From CAWKEY01 sp963848675 (GTDB taxonomy: Bacteria; Pseudomonadota; Gammaproteobacteria; Methylococcales; Methylomonadaceae), in contig CAWKEY010000023.1 of the NCBI GenBank assembly GCA_963848675.1, positions 124,001-188,000 on the forward strand: a DNA stretch of 64,000 nt. Direction: 5' to 3'. The position numbers and the translations under genes were made by a program. Below the pieces are notes generated by a model. It ran no database searches and was not told where the DNA came from. It worked only from the letters and a program-made list of their open reading frames with translations. Within the stretch, counting starts at the first letter, position 1. The number at the start of each line of letters is the position of its first letter. Below are positions 1 through 8,525 of this stretch, in pieces.

Positions 1-1206
1 CCCATCGGCGCATTTGAAGGCATCGAAGAAGTGCTGGCGCGCATGGCCGGTACGGCGTATTTAATAGACGCAGCACGACATGTCACTTGCGCGGCACTGG
101 ATGAAGGCCAGCAACCGGCGGTGATTTCAGCGATTCTGAAATATCATTTGACCGAAGCCATGCGCCGCATCATCAACGACGGCATGGACATCCAGGGCGG
201 CTCAGGCATTTGTTTGGGGCCAGCCAATTTTATTGGCCGCCTGTATCAGGTGATTCCGGTCGGCATTACCGTGGAAGGCGCTAACATCCTGACCCGCACG
301 ATGATGATTTTTGGCCAGGGCTCGGTGCGTTGCCATCCCTTTATCCAAAACGAAATGCATGCTCTGAACGAGACCGACCCGTCACAAGCGCTAAGCCAAT
401 TCGATGCCGTGTTATGGCGGCATATCGGCTTTTTCCTGAACAATCTGGGACGTGGTGTCTGCTTTGGCCTGGGCGGAGCGCATTTAATCACGGCACCCGG
501 CGACCAGCACACGCGGCGCTATTACCAACAACTGACCCGGCTCAGCAACGGTTTTGCCCTGACTGCCGACTTCGCCCTGCTGACTCTGGGCGGACGCCTC
601 AAACGCAAGGAGCGCATCTCCGGGCGTCTGGCCGATGTGCTCAGTTATTTGTATTTGTGCTCCTGCGCTCTCAAACATTTCGAGAATCAAGGCGCAACGA
701 CTGCAGACCTGCCGCTGCTGCATTGGGCCAGCCAACACAGCCTGCATCGCGCCCAGCAATCCCTGCTGGCGGTTTTTCAATTGCTGCCAAACCGGGTGCC
801 GGCGCTATTATTACGCAACCTGTTATTCCCGCTGGGCAAGCCCTGTGCTCCGCCGCAAGACCGTCTGACCGGCCAGCTAGCGGAGCTGCTGCTTACAGAC
901 AACGCGGCTAGAGACCGTCTAAGCTTGGGCATTTATATCAACGACAAGCCGGACGACGCCACCGGCAGAATTGAAAGCGCATTCAAGGCCGTGCTCCTGG
1001 CCGCCCCGGTCGAAGCCAAACTGCGCGGAGCGCAAAAACAGGGCGTTTTGCCCAAAGGCAGCCTGCCTGTCCTGCTCGAACAAGGACTTAAAACTAAGCT
1101 CATCAATCAACAAGAAGCGGATTTAATCAACCGGGCCGAGCTAGCACGTCGCAATGCCATTCGCGTTGATGATTTCAGCCCCGAACAACTAAGCGGTCAT
1201 GAATAG
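1..1206 (+). CDS. fadE: Acyl-CoA dehydrogenase FadE, C-terminal part (5' end outside window)
   Basis: The frame is open from base 1 and ends at the TAA... stop just after position 1200, giving about 401 C-terminal residues of a family that is usually about 815 long. Visible family features are the flavin-domain helices around GGSGICLGPANFIGR and the HPFIQNEM segment, followed by the long extra C-terminal domain (DUF1974) that separates bacterial FadE from short acyl-CoA dehydrogenases. FadE performs the first, FAD-dependent oxidation of fatty acyl-CoA in beta-oxidation. The GTG at 31 is internal: codons upstream of it still match the family, so the true start lies before the window. The gene converges on pgi, with an inverted repeat between them. 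Confidence 0.9.
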   Translation, partial: PIGAFEGIEEVLARMAGTAYLIDAARHVTCAALDEGQQPAVISAILKYHLTEAMRRIINDGMDIQGGSGICLGPANFIGRLYQVIPVGITVEGANILTRTMMIFGQGSVRCHPFIQNEMHALNETDPSQALSQFDAVLWRHIGFFLNNLGRGVCFGLGGAHLITAPGDQHTRRYYQQLTRLSNGFALTADFALLTLGGRLKRKERISGRLADVLSYLYLCSCALKHFENQGATTADLPLLHWASQHSLHRAQQSLLAVFQLLPNRVPALLLRNLLFPLGKPCAPPQDRLTGQLAELLLTDNAARDRLSLGIYINDKPDDATGRIESAFKAVLLAAPVEAKLRGAQKQGVLPKGSLPVLLEQGLKTKLINQQEADLINRAELARRNAIRVDDFSPEQLSGHE

Positions 1207-1281
1207 GCGAATTCGCGTGTGCAGCAGTCCGAAAAGTTCTGTATCAACCTTATAGTAATGCGCACAAAATAAGTTGAACAA

Positions 1282-1332
1282 GTGTAGGTGCGAATTTATT
1301 CGCACAGTGCGAATAAAAATCCGCACCTACAC
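1282..1332. repeat. Nested palindromic intergenic repeat (REP-like)
   Basis: Outer arms GTGTAGGTGCG (1282-1292) and CGCACCTACAC (1322-1332) are perfect inverted repeats. Inside them TTATTCGCA and TGCGAATAA form a second perfect stem around a three-base loop. It sits between the convergent fadE and pgi genes and lacks a T-run on either side, so a REP-like mobile palindrome is more likely than a simple terminator. The short reading frame across it is not considered a gene. Confidence 0.7.
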
Positions 1333-1469
1333 AGAAAATTATTTTTCAGAGTTCGGCTGGCAACCGCAGCTGGGCAAGAGACAGCGACTGTCAGTCAAGA
1401 CCAAGAGCCGGTGCCGTGTGCAAATCGCGCGAAAGCCTCAGGCGGGTTAAAGCGTTTGCCCGCTGGCTG

Positions 1470-3107
1470 TCATTTAAACCGGCGATAACGCCGGATCAGC
1501 GCGTTGGTGGAGCTGTCATGACCAAGTTGCGGCTCATCTGCGCTTTTCAATTCGGCCGCAGTTTGTTGTGCTAGCACCTTGCCCAACTCGACCCCCCATT
1601 GATCGAATGAGTCGATGTTCCATATGGTGCCTTCCGTAAAAACACAATGTTCGTAAAGCGCGACCAATTTACCCAACGCTTCGGGTGTCAACTGCTCCAG
1701 CAGCAGGGTATTGGTCGGACGGTTGCCCTCGAAAACCCGATGCGGCGCCAACCAGTCGGGTGTGCCCCCGGCCTTGACTTCGGCTTCTGTCTTGCCAAAA
1801 GCCAGCGCCTCGGTTTGAGAGAAAAAATTTGCCATCAACAGATCCTGCTGATCTGCAAGCGGATTCAAGGTTTGACAGAATCCAATAAAATCGCATGGGA
1901 TCAATCGGGTTCCCTGATGAATCAGCTGGAAGAATGAGTGCTGGCCGTTGGTGCCCGGCTCGCCCCAGTAAATAGGCGCCGTGTGATAGTCCACGCGCTG
2001 CCCGTCCCGCGTGATGTGCTTACCGTTGCTTTCCATCGTCAATTGCTGCAGGTAAGCGGGAAAGCGTTTCAGGTACTGACTGTAAGGAAGCACCGCAACC
2101 GACTCGGCATTGAAGAAGTTGCTGTACCAGAGCTTAAGCAAGCCCATGACTATGGGTAGGTTACGCTCGAATGGCGCGGTCAGAAAGTGCTCATCCATTG
2201 CGCGGAAACCCGCCAGCATCGCCCGGAAATTGTCCGGTCCAACGGCTATCATGGTCGACAGTCCAATCGCCGAATCCATCGAATAGCGTCCGCCGTCCCA
2301 GTCCCATAATCCAAACATATTGTCGGTATTGATGCCAAATTGGCTGACTTCTTCGGCATTGGTCGATACCGCGACAAAGTGCCTGGACACCGCCTGCTCG
2401 TCTGCCAGCTTGTGTAAACACCAGTTGCGGGCGGCGCGGGCGTTGGCCAGCGTTTCAAGGGTGGTAAACGTCTTCGAACAAACGATAAACAGGGTTTCTT
2501 CTGGATCCAGAGTGTGTACGGCTTCCACGAAATCAGTGCCATCCACATTCGAGACAAAACGGAAAGTCAGATCGCGCCGGCTATAATGCCTCAAGGCTTC
2601 ATAGGCCATCACCGGGCCCAGATCGGATCCGCCGATGCCGATATTGACGATATTACGGACAGGTTTGCCCGTGTATCCCAGCCAAAGACCGCTGCGAACC
2701 TGCTCAGAAAAAACCGACATGCTGTCGAGAACGGCATGGACATCGGCCACCACGTCCACGCCGTCAAGCATGATCCTTTCGTCTTCAGGTGCGCGCAAGG
2801 CCGTGTGCAGCGCGGCTCTGCGTTCGGTCACGTTGACGAGTTCGCCTTTAAACATGGCATGGATGCGCTCGCGCAATCCGCATTCATCCGCAAGCCTGAT
2901 AAGCAAGCGCATGGTCTCATCGGTCACCCGGTTTTTTGAATAATCCAGATAAATGCCGGCGGCATCGATCACGAACCGCTTACCTCGCAGAGGATCCTCC
3001 GCGAACAAGTGACGCAGGTGTAACGGCTGTATCTGTTGATAATGCGCCTGCAGGGCCTGCCAAGCAGGGCGCTGAGTCAATGGCTGTTCTATGGAATCAG
3101 CTGTCAT
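1470..3107 (-). CDS. pgi: Glucose-6-phosphate isomerase
   Basis: This gene encodes a 545-residue cytosolic enzyme that interconverts glucose 6-phosphate and fructose 6-phosphate, in line with the usual bacterial length of about 545-550. Family motifs are visible: the substrate-binding GIGGSDLGPVM region, the SKTFTT segment and the conserved GEPGTNGQHSFFQL stretch with its catalytic glutamate and histidine. The start ATG at 3107 gives the normal N-terminus (TQRPAWQAL). In a methanotroph this enzyme would serve the hexulose-phosphate (RuMP) cycle and sugar synthesis rather than glucose use; that role is inferred. It is monocistronic and faces fadE. Confidence 0.97.
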   Translation of the reverse strand: MTADSIEQPLTQRPAWQALQAHYQQIQPLHLRHLFAEDPLRGKRFVIDAAGIYLDYSKNRVTDETMRLLIRLADECGLRERIHAMFKGELVNVTERRAALHTALRAPEDERIMLDGVDVVADVHAVLDSMSVFSEQVRSGLWLGYTGKPVRNIVNIGIGGSDLGPVMAYEALRHYSRRDLTFRFVSNVDGTDFVEAVHTLDPEETLFIVCSKTFTTLETLANARAARNWCLHKLADEQAVSRHFVAVSTNAEEVSQFGINTDNMFGLWDWDGGRYSMDSAIGLSTMIAVGPDNFRAMLAGFRAMDEHFLTAPFERNLPIVMGLLKLWYSNFFNAESVAVLPYSQYLKRFPAYLQQLTMESNGKHITRDGQRVDYHTAPIYWGEPGTNGQHSFFQLIHQGTRLIPCDFIGFCQTLNPLADQQDLLMANFFSQTEALAFGKTEAEVKAGGTPDWLAPHRVFEGNRPTNTLLLEQLTPEALGKLVALYEHCVFTEGTIWNIDSFDQWGVELGKVLAQQTAAELKSADEPQLGHDSSTNALIRRYRRFK

Positions 3108-3240
3108 GGTTATTTTTAGTCCTTTTGGTTAAGTATTCATGGCCTATTACAGCCGCGCCCGAAATGCCGCCATTTTAAGCATGCGGCTCTGTTCAGACAA
3201 TAGACCGTGCCGGGTATTGAAGTACCATCAGCGCATCTGG

Positions 3241-3552
3241 TCAGTGTAAGTCAGCGTTAGAAAGCTTGTATCTGACCCAGGCAGCGCAAGCGGCACCCAC
3301 CGCGATGTAGGCGTAACTGACAATAAAGCCGAGCACGGCGCTTTGGTTATGCTCGAAGGCGTCCTTGAGTCCGGGTGTAACCACGTATGACCAAACCAGT
3401 GCGGGTATAAAATAAACGGCAAGCCCGATACATCCCCAGGATATGGCATTTTTACCGGCATCTAATGCGCTTTTGTAAAACCATATCACAATCAAAATTG
3501 CAGCAATTGAACCCAGCATAAGTATCTCCCGAGAATTTAACGGCACAATCAT
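3241..3552 (-). CDS. Small hypothetical membrane protein
   Basis: A 103-residue protein with three or four hydrophobic segments (residues about 10-27, 38-57, 70-92), which predicts an integral inner-membrane protein. I recognise no family. The charged C-terminus (RYKLSNADLH) is probably cytoplasmic. It is transcribed in the same direction as pgi but 133 bases upstream of it, and is probably independent. Coding status rests on the well-formed alternating hydrophobic segments and the lack of a better frame. Confidence 0.6.
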   Translation of the reverse strand: MIVPLNSREILMLGSIAAILIVIWFYKSALDAGKNAISWGCIGLAVYFIPALVWSYVVTPGLKDAFEHNQSAVLGFIVSYAYIAVGAACAAWVRYKLSNADLH

Positions 3553-3625
3553 ATCTTTAATCGGACATAACTAAGAAGCGATTTTAAGAGTACGGGGTAA
3601 GCCGTTAAAAAAAATAGGTAATCTC

Positions 3626-3656
3626 TTGCGCCAGAGTAAGACTTAAGTACTATAAT
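3626..3656 (+). promoter_or_regulatory. Possible promoter upstream of the D,D-carboxypeptidase gene
   Basis: A perfect -10 hexamer TATAAT lies at 3651-3656, about 100 bases before the start codon, in an AT-rich stretch. The best -35 candidate (TTGCGC at 3626) matches poorly and its spacing is long at 19 bases. Support is therefore weak. Confidence 0.3.
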
Positions 3657-3757
3657 TAGCGGCAAATTTATGACACTTATTGTTCATGTGGGTTTTGTGG
3701 AGAAACTAGGATGTGCGCAACAAATCTGACCCAACAGACCCCTGAAAACCCTGATAT

Positions 3758-5125
3758 ATGAACCCCTTAATAAATCTACCGAAGCTGACTACCGTGAAAT
3801 CATTTCTACTTTTAATGCTGCCTGTTTATCTGTTTTTGGTTTCCGAGGCCGGTTATGCACGCCATGCCGCAATTGTTATCGATGCGGATACTGGCAACAT
3901 ATTGCACGAAGTAGAGGCCAATCAACCTTGGTACCCGGCCTCACTCACCAAAGTGATGACGCTTTATATGACTTTCGAGGCGTTAAAATCCGGGCAAATT
4001 CAGCTGGGAAGCCTATTAACGGCCTCTGATCGTGCCGCCAGCCAGCCCAAGAGCAAACTGGGCTTGAGGCGCGGGGAAAATCTCAACACCCGAGACGCGA
4101 TTTTGGCGGTCATCACCCGTTCTGCAAATGATGCTGCTGTTGTGCTTGCCGAAGCCGTTGGTGGAACCGAAGACAACTTTGCGGCCATGATGACCGCCAG
4201 AGCGCGCTCGCTAGGCATGAATAACACCCGCTTCATGAATGCAACCGGCCTCCCCAATAATTGGCAGGTGACAACATCCCGTGATCTGGCCCTGCTGGCG
4301 TGGAGAATTCAGCGAGATTTCCCAAGCTATTACCAATATTTCTCTGCCCATGAATTTTATTACAAGGGCCAAACGATGCGCGCCATCAATGCCTTTACCG
4401 CCAAGTACCCTGGTGCAGAAGGCATGAAAACCGGCTTTACCTGTGGCTCCGGCTACAACCTGATAGGAGCCGCCCATCAAAATGGCCAGCGCCTGATCGG
4501 TGTGGTTATGGGCGGCATGACCAGTCAGGAACGCTATCAGTTAATGAACCGGATGATGGATAATGCGTTTGCCAATTATTACAGCCCCAATCCGTCTATG
4601 ACTATTACGGATGCGCGCCCTTATTCAAGCAGTGAGCCGCCTTATCAACTGTCTTGCGGCAATGGTGCCGCCAGGTCTTACCAAGCGGCAAATACACGGA
4701 CTATTGAACCAAGCATACCCAAGACCGCCTATCATCCTATCAAGCGTGCAAATAGAAGCCGACATGCGATCAAACGGAGTACACACAAATCCGCCAATCT
4801 GCCTACCAAGCAGGCAAATAGAACCCGCTATGTGAAAGCTAAAACCAGACTCACGGGTAAAACCAAACTAAGCAGCAACCGGATTGTTCATCCTGACACC
4901 CGGCTCGCCAGACAAACCAAAACCACTGCTGGAATTAAAACTGCTGGCAAGACTAAAATTGCCAGCCCCGCCAAAGTTGCCGGCAAAACCAAAACAACGT
5001 CCGCCGCTGCCAAAACTGTCCGCCATACCACAGCGGCTACCCAGGCAAAGACAACCAGCAAAACCAAAATTGCCAACAAACCAAAAACTGCTAAAAAAAA
5101 TAACCAGCTTGCCCAGGGCGGTTAA
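3758..5125 (+). CDS. D-alanyl-D-alanine carboxypeptidase (peptidase S11) with a long Lys/Thr/Ala-rich tail
   Basis: A periplasmic penicillin-binding protein of the PBP5/6/7 type that trims the terminal D-Ala from peptidoglycan stem peptides. The signal peptide ends near AGYA (residue 34). The active-site motifs are all present: SLTK at 62-65, SAN at 122-124 and KTG at 224-226. After about residue 300 the usual beta-rich domain and membrane-anchoring amphipathic helix are missing. In their place is a tail of about 150 residues rich in Lys, Thr and Ala, with repeated short KTK, AKT and AGKTK words, giving a very high positive charge. The tail resembles a histone-H1-like or cell-wall-binding basic region. 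An internal GTG (codon 13) would give a shorter signal peptide. The gene converges on galE. Confidence 0.9.
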   Translation: MNPLINLPKLTTVKSFLLLMLPVYLFLVSEAGYARHAAIVIDADTGNILHEVEANQPWYPASLTKVMTLYMTFEALKSGQIQLGSLLTASDRAASQPKSKLGLRRGENLNTRDAILAVITRSANDAAVVLAEAVGGTEDNFAAMMTARARSLGMNNTRFMNATGLPNNWQVTTSRDLALLAWRIQRDFPSYYQYFSAHEFYYKGQTMRAINAFTAKYPGAEGMKTGFTCGSGYNLIGAAHQNGQRLIGVVMGGMTSQERYQLMNRMMDNAFANYYSPNPSMTITDARPYSSSEPPYQLSCGNGAARSYQAANTRTIEPSIPKTAYHPIKRANRSRHAIKRSTHKSANLPTKQANRTRYVKAKTRLTGKTKLSSNRIVHPDTRLARQTKTTAGIKTAGKTKIASPAKVAGKTKTTSAAAKTVRHTTAATQAKTTSKTKIANKPKTAKKNNQLAQGG

Positions 5126-5185
5126 ATATCAAAGTCGCCCTATTGTTTGCGATTTGCCAATTATTCCAAAAGTGAGCAAAAAAAG

Positions 5186-6235
5186 CTAAGCGTATCCTGC
5201 CGGGTTTTTTTGCTGCCAATTCCAGGTATCGGCAACCATATCCTCGAGATTTTTCTCTACCTTCCAGTTGAGATCCTGCAAAGCTAAAGCAGGATTAGCG
5301 AAGTATTCAGCAAGATCCCCTGCTCTTCTGGGCGCCATTTTGTAATTGATGTGCCGGCCCGTTACCGTTTCAAAAGCCTGAATTATCTCGAGCACGCTGT
5401 AGCCTCTGCCGGCACCCAGGTTATAAGCTTTACAGCCGCCGGCGCTGAATTTTTCACCTTGCAGGGCCTGTAAGGCCTTGACGTGGCCTTTTGCCAGATC
5501 AACCACATGAATATAATCCCTGATGCCGGTTCCATCCCGCGTCGGATAATCATCACCAAAAACCGATAATTGCTGCAATTTTCCAATAGCGACCTGGGCC
5601 ACATAAGGCATCAGATTATTGGGAATACCATTGGGATCTTCACCTATCAGACCACTGTCATGGGCACCAATCGGGTTAAAATAACGTAACAAGGCAAACT
5701 TCCAGGGGTCTTCGTTCTGGCTAAGTTTATCGGCTGCCGACAAATCCCGCAGGATGTCCTCAATCATGGCTTTTGTCCGGCCATAAGGATTTACGGGCGC
5801 CAAAGGCAGATCTTCATAATATTGCGTTGTTGAAGGCTCGCCGTACACGGTCGCGGAAGAACTGAAGACTAACTGCTTGACGTCTGCTTCTGCCATCGCC
5901 TCCAGCAAAACCAGAGTTCCGTAAACGTTGTTATGATAATACATCAAAGGCAGCTGGCAAGATTCGCCTACTGCCTTTAGTCCGGCAAAATGCATCACTG
6001 CCGTTATCGATGCGTTGGCAAAAATTTCCGCCAGTGCCTGTTTGTCACGGATATCGGCCTGATAAAACTGCAATCCCTTACCCGTTATTTGCTGCACCCT
6101 AGACAATGACTCGGTCTTGCTGTTAACCAGATTATCGACCACCACGACCTGGAAACCTGCCTTTAATAATTCAACACAAGCATGACTGCCAATATAACCG
6201 GCACCTCCTGTAACTAACACAGTTTGTTTATGCAT
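5186..6235 (-). CDS. galE: UDP-glucose 4-epimerase
   Basis: A 349-residue short-chain dehydrogenase-fold enzyme that interconverts UDP-glucose and UDP-galactose. The N-terminal NAD-binding motif GGAGYIGSH is present at residues about 11-19, the catalytic YxxxK as YGRTK at about residue 151, and the substrate region RYFNPIGAHDSGLIGEDP follows. Length is close to the family norm of about 338. It is the last gene of a minus-strand run miaB-ybeZ-ybeY-corC-galE and starts six bases after the end of corC, so it is probably co-transcribed. The product feeds exopolysaccharide or LPS synthesis. Confidence 0.95.
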   Translation of the reverse strand: MHKQTVLVTGGAGYIGSHACVELLKAGFQVVVVDNLVNSKTESLSRVQQITGKGLQFYQADIRDKQALAEIFANASITAVMHFAGLKAVGESCQLPLMYYHNNVYGTLVLLEAMAEADVKQLVFSSSATVYGEPSTTQYYEDLPLAPVNPYGRTKAMIEDILRDLSAADKLSQNEDPWKFALLRYFNPIGAHDSGLIGEDPNGIPNNLMPYVAQVAIGKLQQLSVFGDDYPTRDGTGIRDYIHVVDLAKGHVKALQALQGEKFSAGGCKAYNLGAGRGYSVLEIIQAFETVTGRHINYKMAPRRAGDLAEYFANPALALQDLNWKVEKNLEDMVADTWNWQQKNPAGYA

Positions 6236-6240
6236 GACTG

Positions 6241-7083
6241 CTAATCCAGTATTTTAAGTTTAATCAGGTGCAGGCGGCGATTATCGGCCCTAATCACCTC
6301 AAAACGGTGCTTGTCCACGACCAGGCTTTCACCTTTTTTAGGCAGGTGTTCAAGCTGATTGACAATAAAGCCGCCGACGGTATCGTATTCATCGGTTGCC
6401 AAATGCGTAGAAAAATAATCATCAAACTCTTCAATCGGCGTCAACGCTTTGACCATGTACTCGTTATCATTGCGCTGTGAAATGTACTCTTCATCGCCCT
6501 CATCGTCGTATTCATCTTCTATTTCACCGACGATCTGTTCTAACACATCTTCAATGGTGACCAGGCCCGCAGCCTGCCCGTATTCATCAACGACAATCGC
6601 CATGTGATTGCGATTGGTGCGGAACTCCTTGAGCAGTACATTCAAACGCTTGCTTTCCGGAACGATGTTGGCAGGTCGCATGATTTCTTCAACCTTGAGA
6701 TTTTTGTTCGCCAAGGCATGCGCCAACAAGTCCTTGGCCATCAGGATGCCGACCACTTTGGCGCGATCTTCTTCAATAACGGGGAAACGCGAATGCCCAA
6801 ACTCTACCGCCAAAGGCAAGATAGTTTCCAGCTCGGCATCGCGGGGGATAACAACCATCTGAACACGCGGGATCATGATGTCTCTGACCCGCATTTGCGA
6901 TACTTGTAAAACCCCCTCTATCATGGACAGGGCATCGGTATCCAATAAGCGATTGCTGCGGGCTTCTCTTAATATTTCCAGCAGATCTTCAAGATCCTGT
7001 GGCTCGCCAGTCAGTAAATGACTGATTTTATCGATCCAGCTTTTTGGCTGGGAGCTAGTACTTCGGGGGTGTTCATCGCTCAT
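6241..7083 (-). CDS. corC: CorC/YbeX-type CBS-domain protein (magnesium/cobalt efflux or envelope stress)
   Basis: A 280-residue soluble protein with two CBS domains (about residues 65-190; MIPRVQMVVIPRD and the VVDEYGQAAGLVTIEDVLEQIVGEI block) and a C-terminal CorC_HlyC domain. It lacks the DUF21 membrane domain, as expected for YbeX/CorC. The acidic stretch after the second CBS domain (EDEYDDEGDEE) is typical. It lies four bases downstream of ybeY, the standard ybeZ-ybeY-ybeX arrangement. YbeX is linked to magnesium homeostasis and ribosome quality in E. coli. Confidence 0.92.
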   Translation of the reverse strand: MSDEHPRSTSSQPKSWIDKISHLLTGEPQDLEDLLEILREARSNRLLDTDALSMIEGVLQVSQMRVRDIMIPRVQMVVIPRDAELETILPLAVEFGHSRFPVIEEDRAKVVGILMAKDLLAHALANKNLKVEEIMRPANIVPESKRLNVLLKEFRTNRNHMAIVVDEYGQAAGLVTIEDVLEQIVGEIEDEYDDEGDEEYISQRNDNEYMVKALTPIEEFDDYFSTHLATDEYDTVGGFIVNQLEHLPKKGESLVVDKHRFEVIRADNRRLHLIKLKILD

Positions 7084-7087
7084 TTTT

Positions 7088-7549
7088 CTATCGCTCTTGA
7101 TACGGATTATTAATATTTAGTTGCTTCAGGATGGCTATTTCCCTTCTTTCCATTAGTTCGGCCTGATCATCTTCGATATGATCATAGCCCAACAAATGTA
7201 ATACACCATGCACCACCATGTGTGCCCAATGCTGCGCCAGCGGCTTGTCCTGTGCCAACGCTTCTCTCTCGACTACCGCTGCGCAAATTACCAGATCGCC
7301 CAGTAGATTCAGCTCGATAGCGTCAAACCCTGCGGGCATCTCAAACGGAAAACTGAGAATGTTGGTAGGGCCTTGTTTATGCCGGTAGGTAGCGTTGAGT
7401 TCAGCGCTTTCCTGCTCGCCGACGATGCGCACCACAATTTCAGTGTCCTGGCCAAAATCTTCAAGCGCTGCATCCACCCAGGCTTGCACGAGCTGCTGAT
7501 CCGGCTGCCAACCGGCTGCAACAATGCGTTGAATTTCCAGCTGGTTCAT
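7088..7549 (-). CDS. ybeY: Endoribonuclease YbeY
   Basis: A 153-residue single-domain metalloenzyme for 16S rRNA 3'-end maturation and ribosome quality control. The zinc-binding signature HGVLHLLGYDH (three histidines) lies at about residues 115-125, and the preceding block TNILSFPFE is also conserved. The start overlaps the end of ybeZ by four bases, showing translational coupling. Length equals the family norm. Confidence 0.96.
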   Translation of the reverse strand: MNQLEIQRIVAAGWQPDQQLVQAWVDAALEDFGQDTEIVVRIVGEQESAELNATYRHKQGPTNILSFPFEMPAGFDAIELNLLGDLVICAAVVEREALAQDKPLAQHWAHMVVHGVLHLLGYDHIEDDQAELMERREIAILKQLNINNPYQER

Positions 7550-8517
7550 ATGGATGTCTGCTTTTTCTCGTAGGCTTCATAAGCGGAAACAATGCGCTGC
7601 ACCAAAGGATGCCTGACCACGTCGCGCACTCCAAAAAATGTAAAGCTGATACCCTCAACATCTTTTAAGACTTCCAGCACATGCCGCAGACCGGACATCT
7701 TCTCCGAAGGCAGGTCGATCTGGGTAATGTCGCCGGTCACCACGGCGGTTGATCCAAAACCCACGCGGGTCAGAAACATCTTGATCTGTTCGGTAGTGGT
7801 GTTTTGCGCCTCGTCGAGAATAATGAAAGCGTCATTCAGCGTTCTGCCGCGCATAAACGCCAACGGCGCCACTTCGATAACGCCGCGGTCGATCATTTTT
7901 TCCACGCGCTCAAAACCCAACATTTCATACAAGGCATCGTACAAAGGACGCAAATACGGATCGACTTTTTGCGCCATGTCGCCCGGCAAAAAACCCAGCT
8001 TTTCCCCGGCTTCCACCGCAGGGCGCACCAGAATGATTTTGCTGACTTTTTCACTTTGCAGCGCTTCAATGGCACAGGCGACGGCGAGGTAGGTTTTGCC
8101 GGTCCCGGCCGGGCCTACCCCAAAGTTGATGTCATGAGACATAATCTTGTTCAGATAGTCCTGCTGATTGGCGCCGCGGCCTTTGATGATGCCGCGTTTG
8201 GTTTTAATCATGACGATTTGCTTGGCCGCCGCTTCCGGGCCATCGAGAATTTCGTCTATGGAAGCATCCTGCATGGCCAGATGAATCAGTTCCGAAGTCA
8301 GCAGTTCTTTTTCGGTGCTGGCAAATAGTTTTTGCATGAGCGCACAAGCGGCTTTTACTGAACTATCCAGACCCGTCACCTTAAACTGATTGCCGCGATT
8401 GGCAATTTCAACCTGAAGACGGCTCTCTATCTGCCGCAAATGGGCATCGAATTGACCACAAAAATTGGATAGCCTGCCGTTATCGGCCGGCAGCAGGGAA
8501 ATTTCCTGAGAAATCAT
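7546..8517 (-). CDS. ybeZ: PhoH-like ATPase YbeZ
   Basis: A 323-residue PhoH-family P-loop ATPase with an N-terminal KH-like region. Walker A is GPAGTGKT (about residue 137) and the Walker B region contains FIILDEAQN, with TGDITQIDLP following. YbeZ works with YbeY in ribosome metabolism. The gene starts eight bases after miaB and overlaps ybeY by four bases, so all belong to one operon. The length fits YbeZ (about 320-350) rather than the longer PhoH2 proteins. Confidence 0.95.
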   Translation of the reverse strand: MISQEISLLPADNGRLSNFCGQFDAHLRQIESRLQVEIANRGNQFKVTGLDSSVKAACALMQKLFASTEKELLTSELIHLAMQDASIDEILDGPEAAAKQIVMIKTKRGIIKGRGANQQDYLNKIMSHDINFGVGPAGTGKTYLAVACAIEALQSEKVSKIILVRPAVEAGEKLGFLPGDMAQKVDPYLRPLYDALYEMLGFERVEKMIDRGVIEVAPLAFMRGRTLNDAFIILDEAQNTTTEQIKMFLTRVGFGSTAVVTGDITQIDLPSEKMSGLRHVLEVLKDVEGISFTFFGVRDVVRHPLVQRIVSAYEAYEKKQTSI

Positions 8518-8525
8518 TTATATAA

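Noticed and set aside
1288..1488. 66-residue plus-strand frame in the fadE-pgi interval
   Set aside because: Begins inside the palindromic repeat and overlaps the pgi 3' end; composition is not protein-like.
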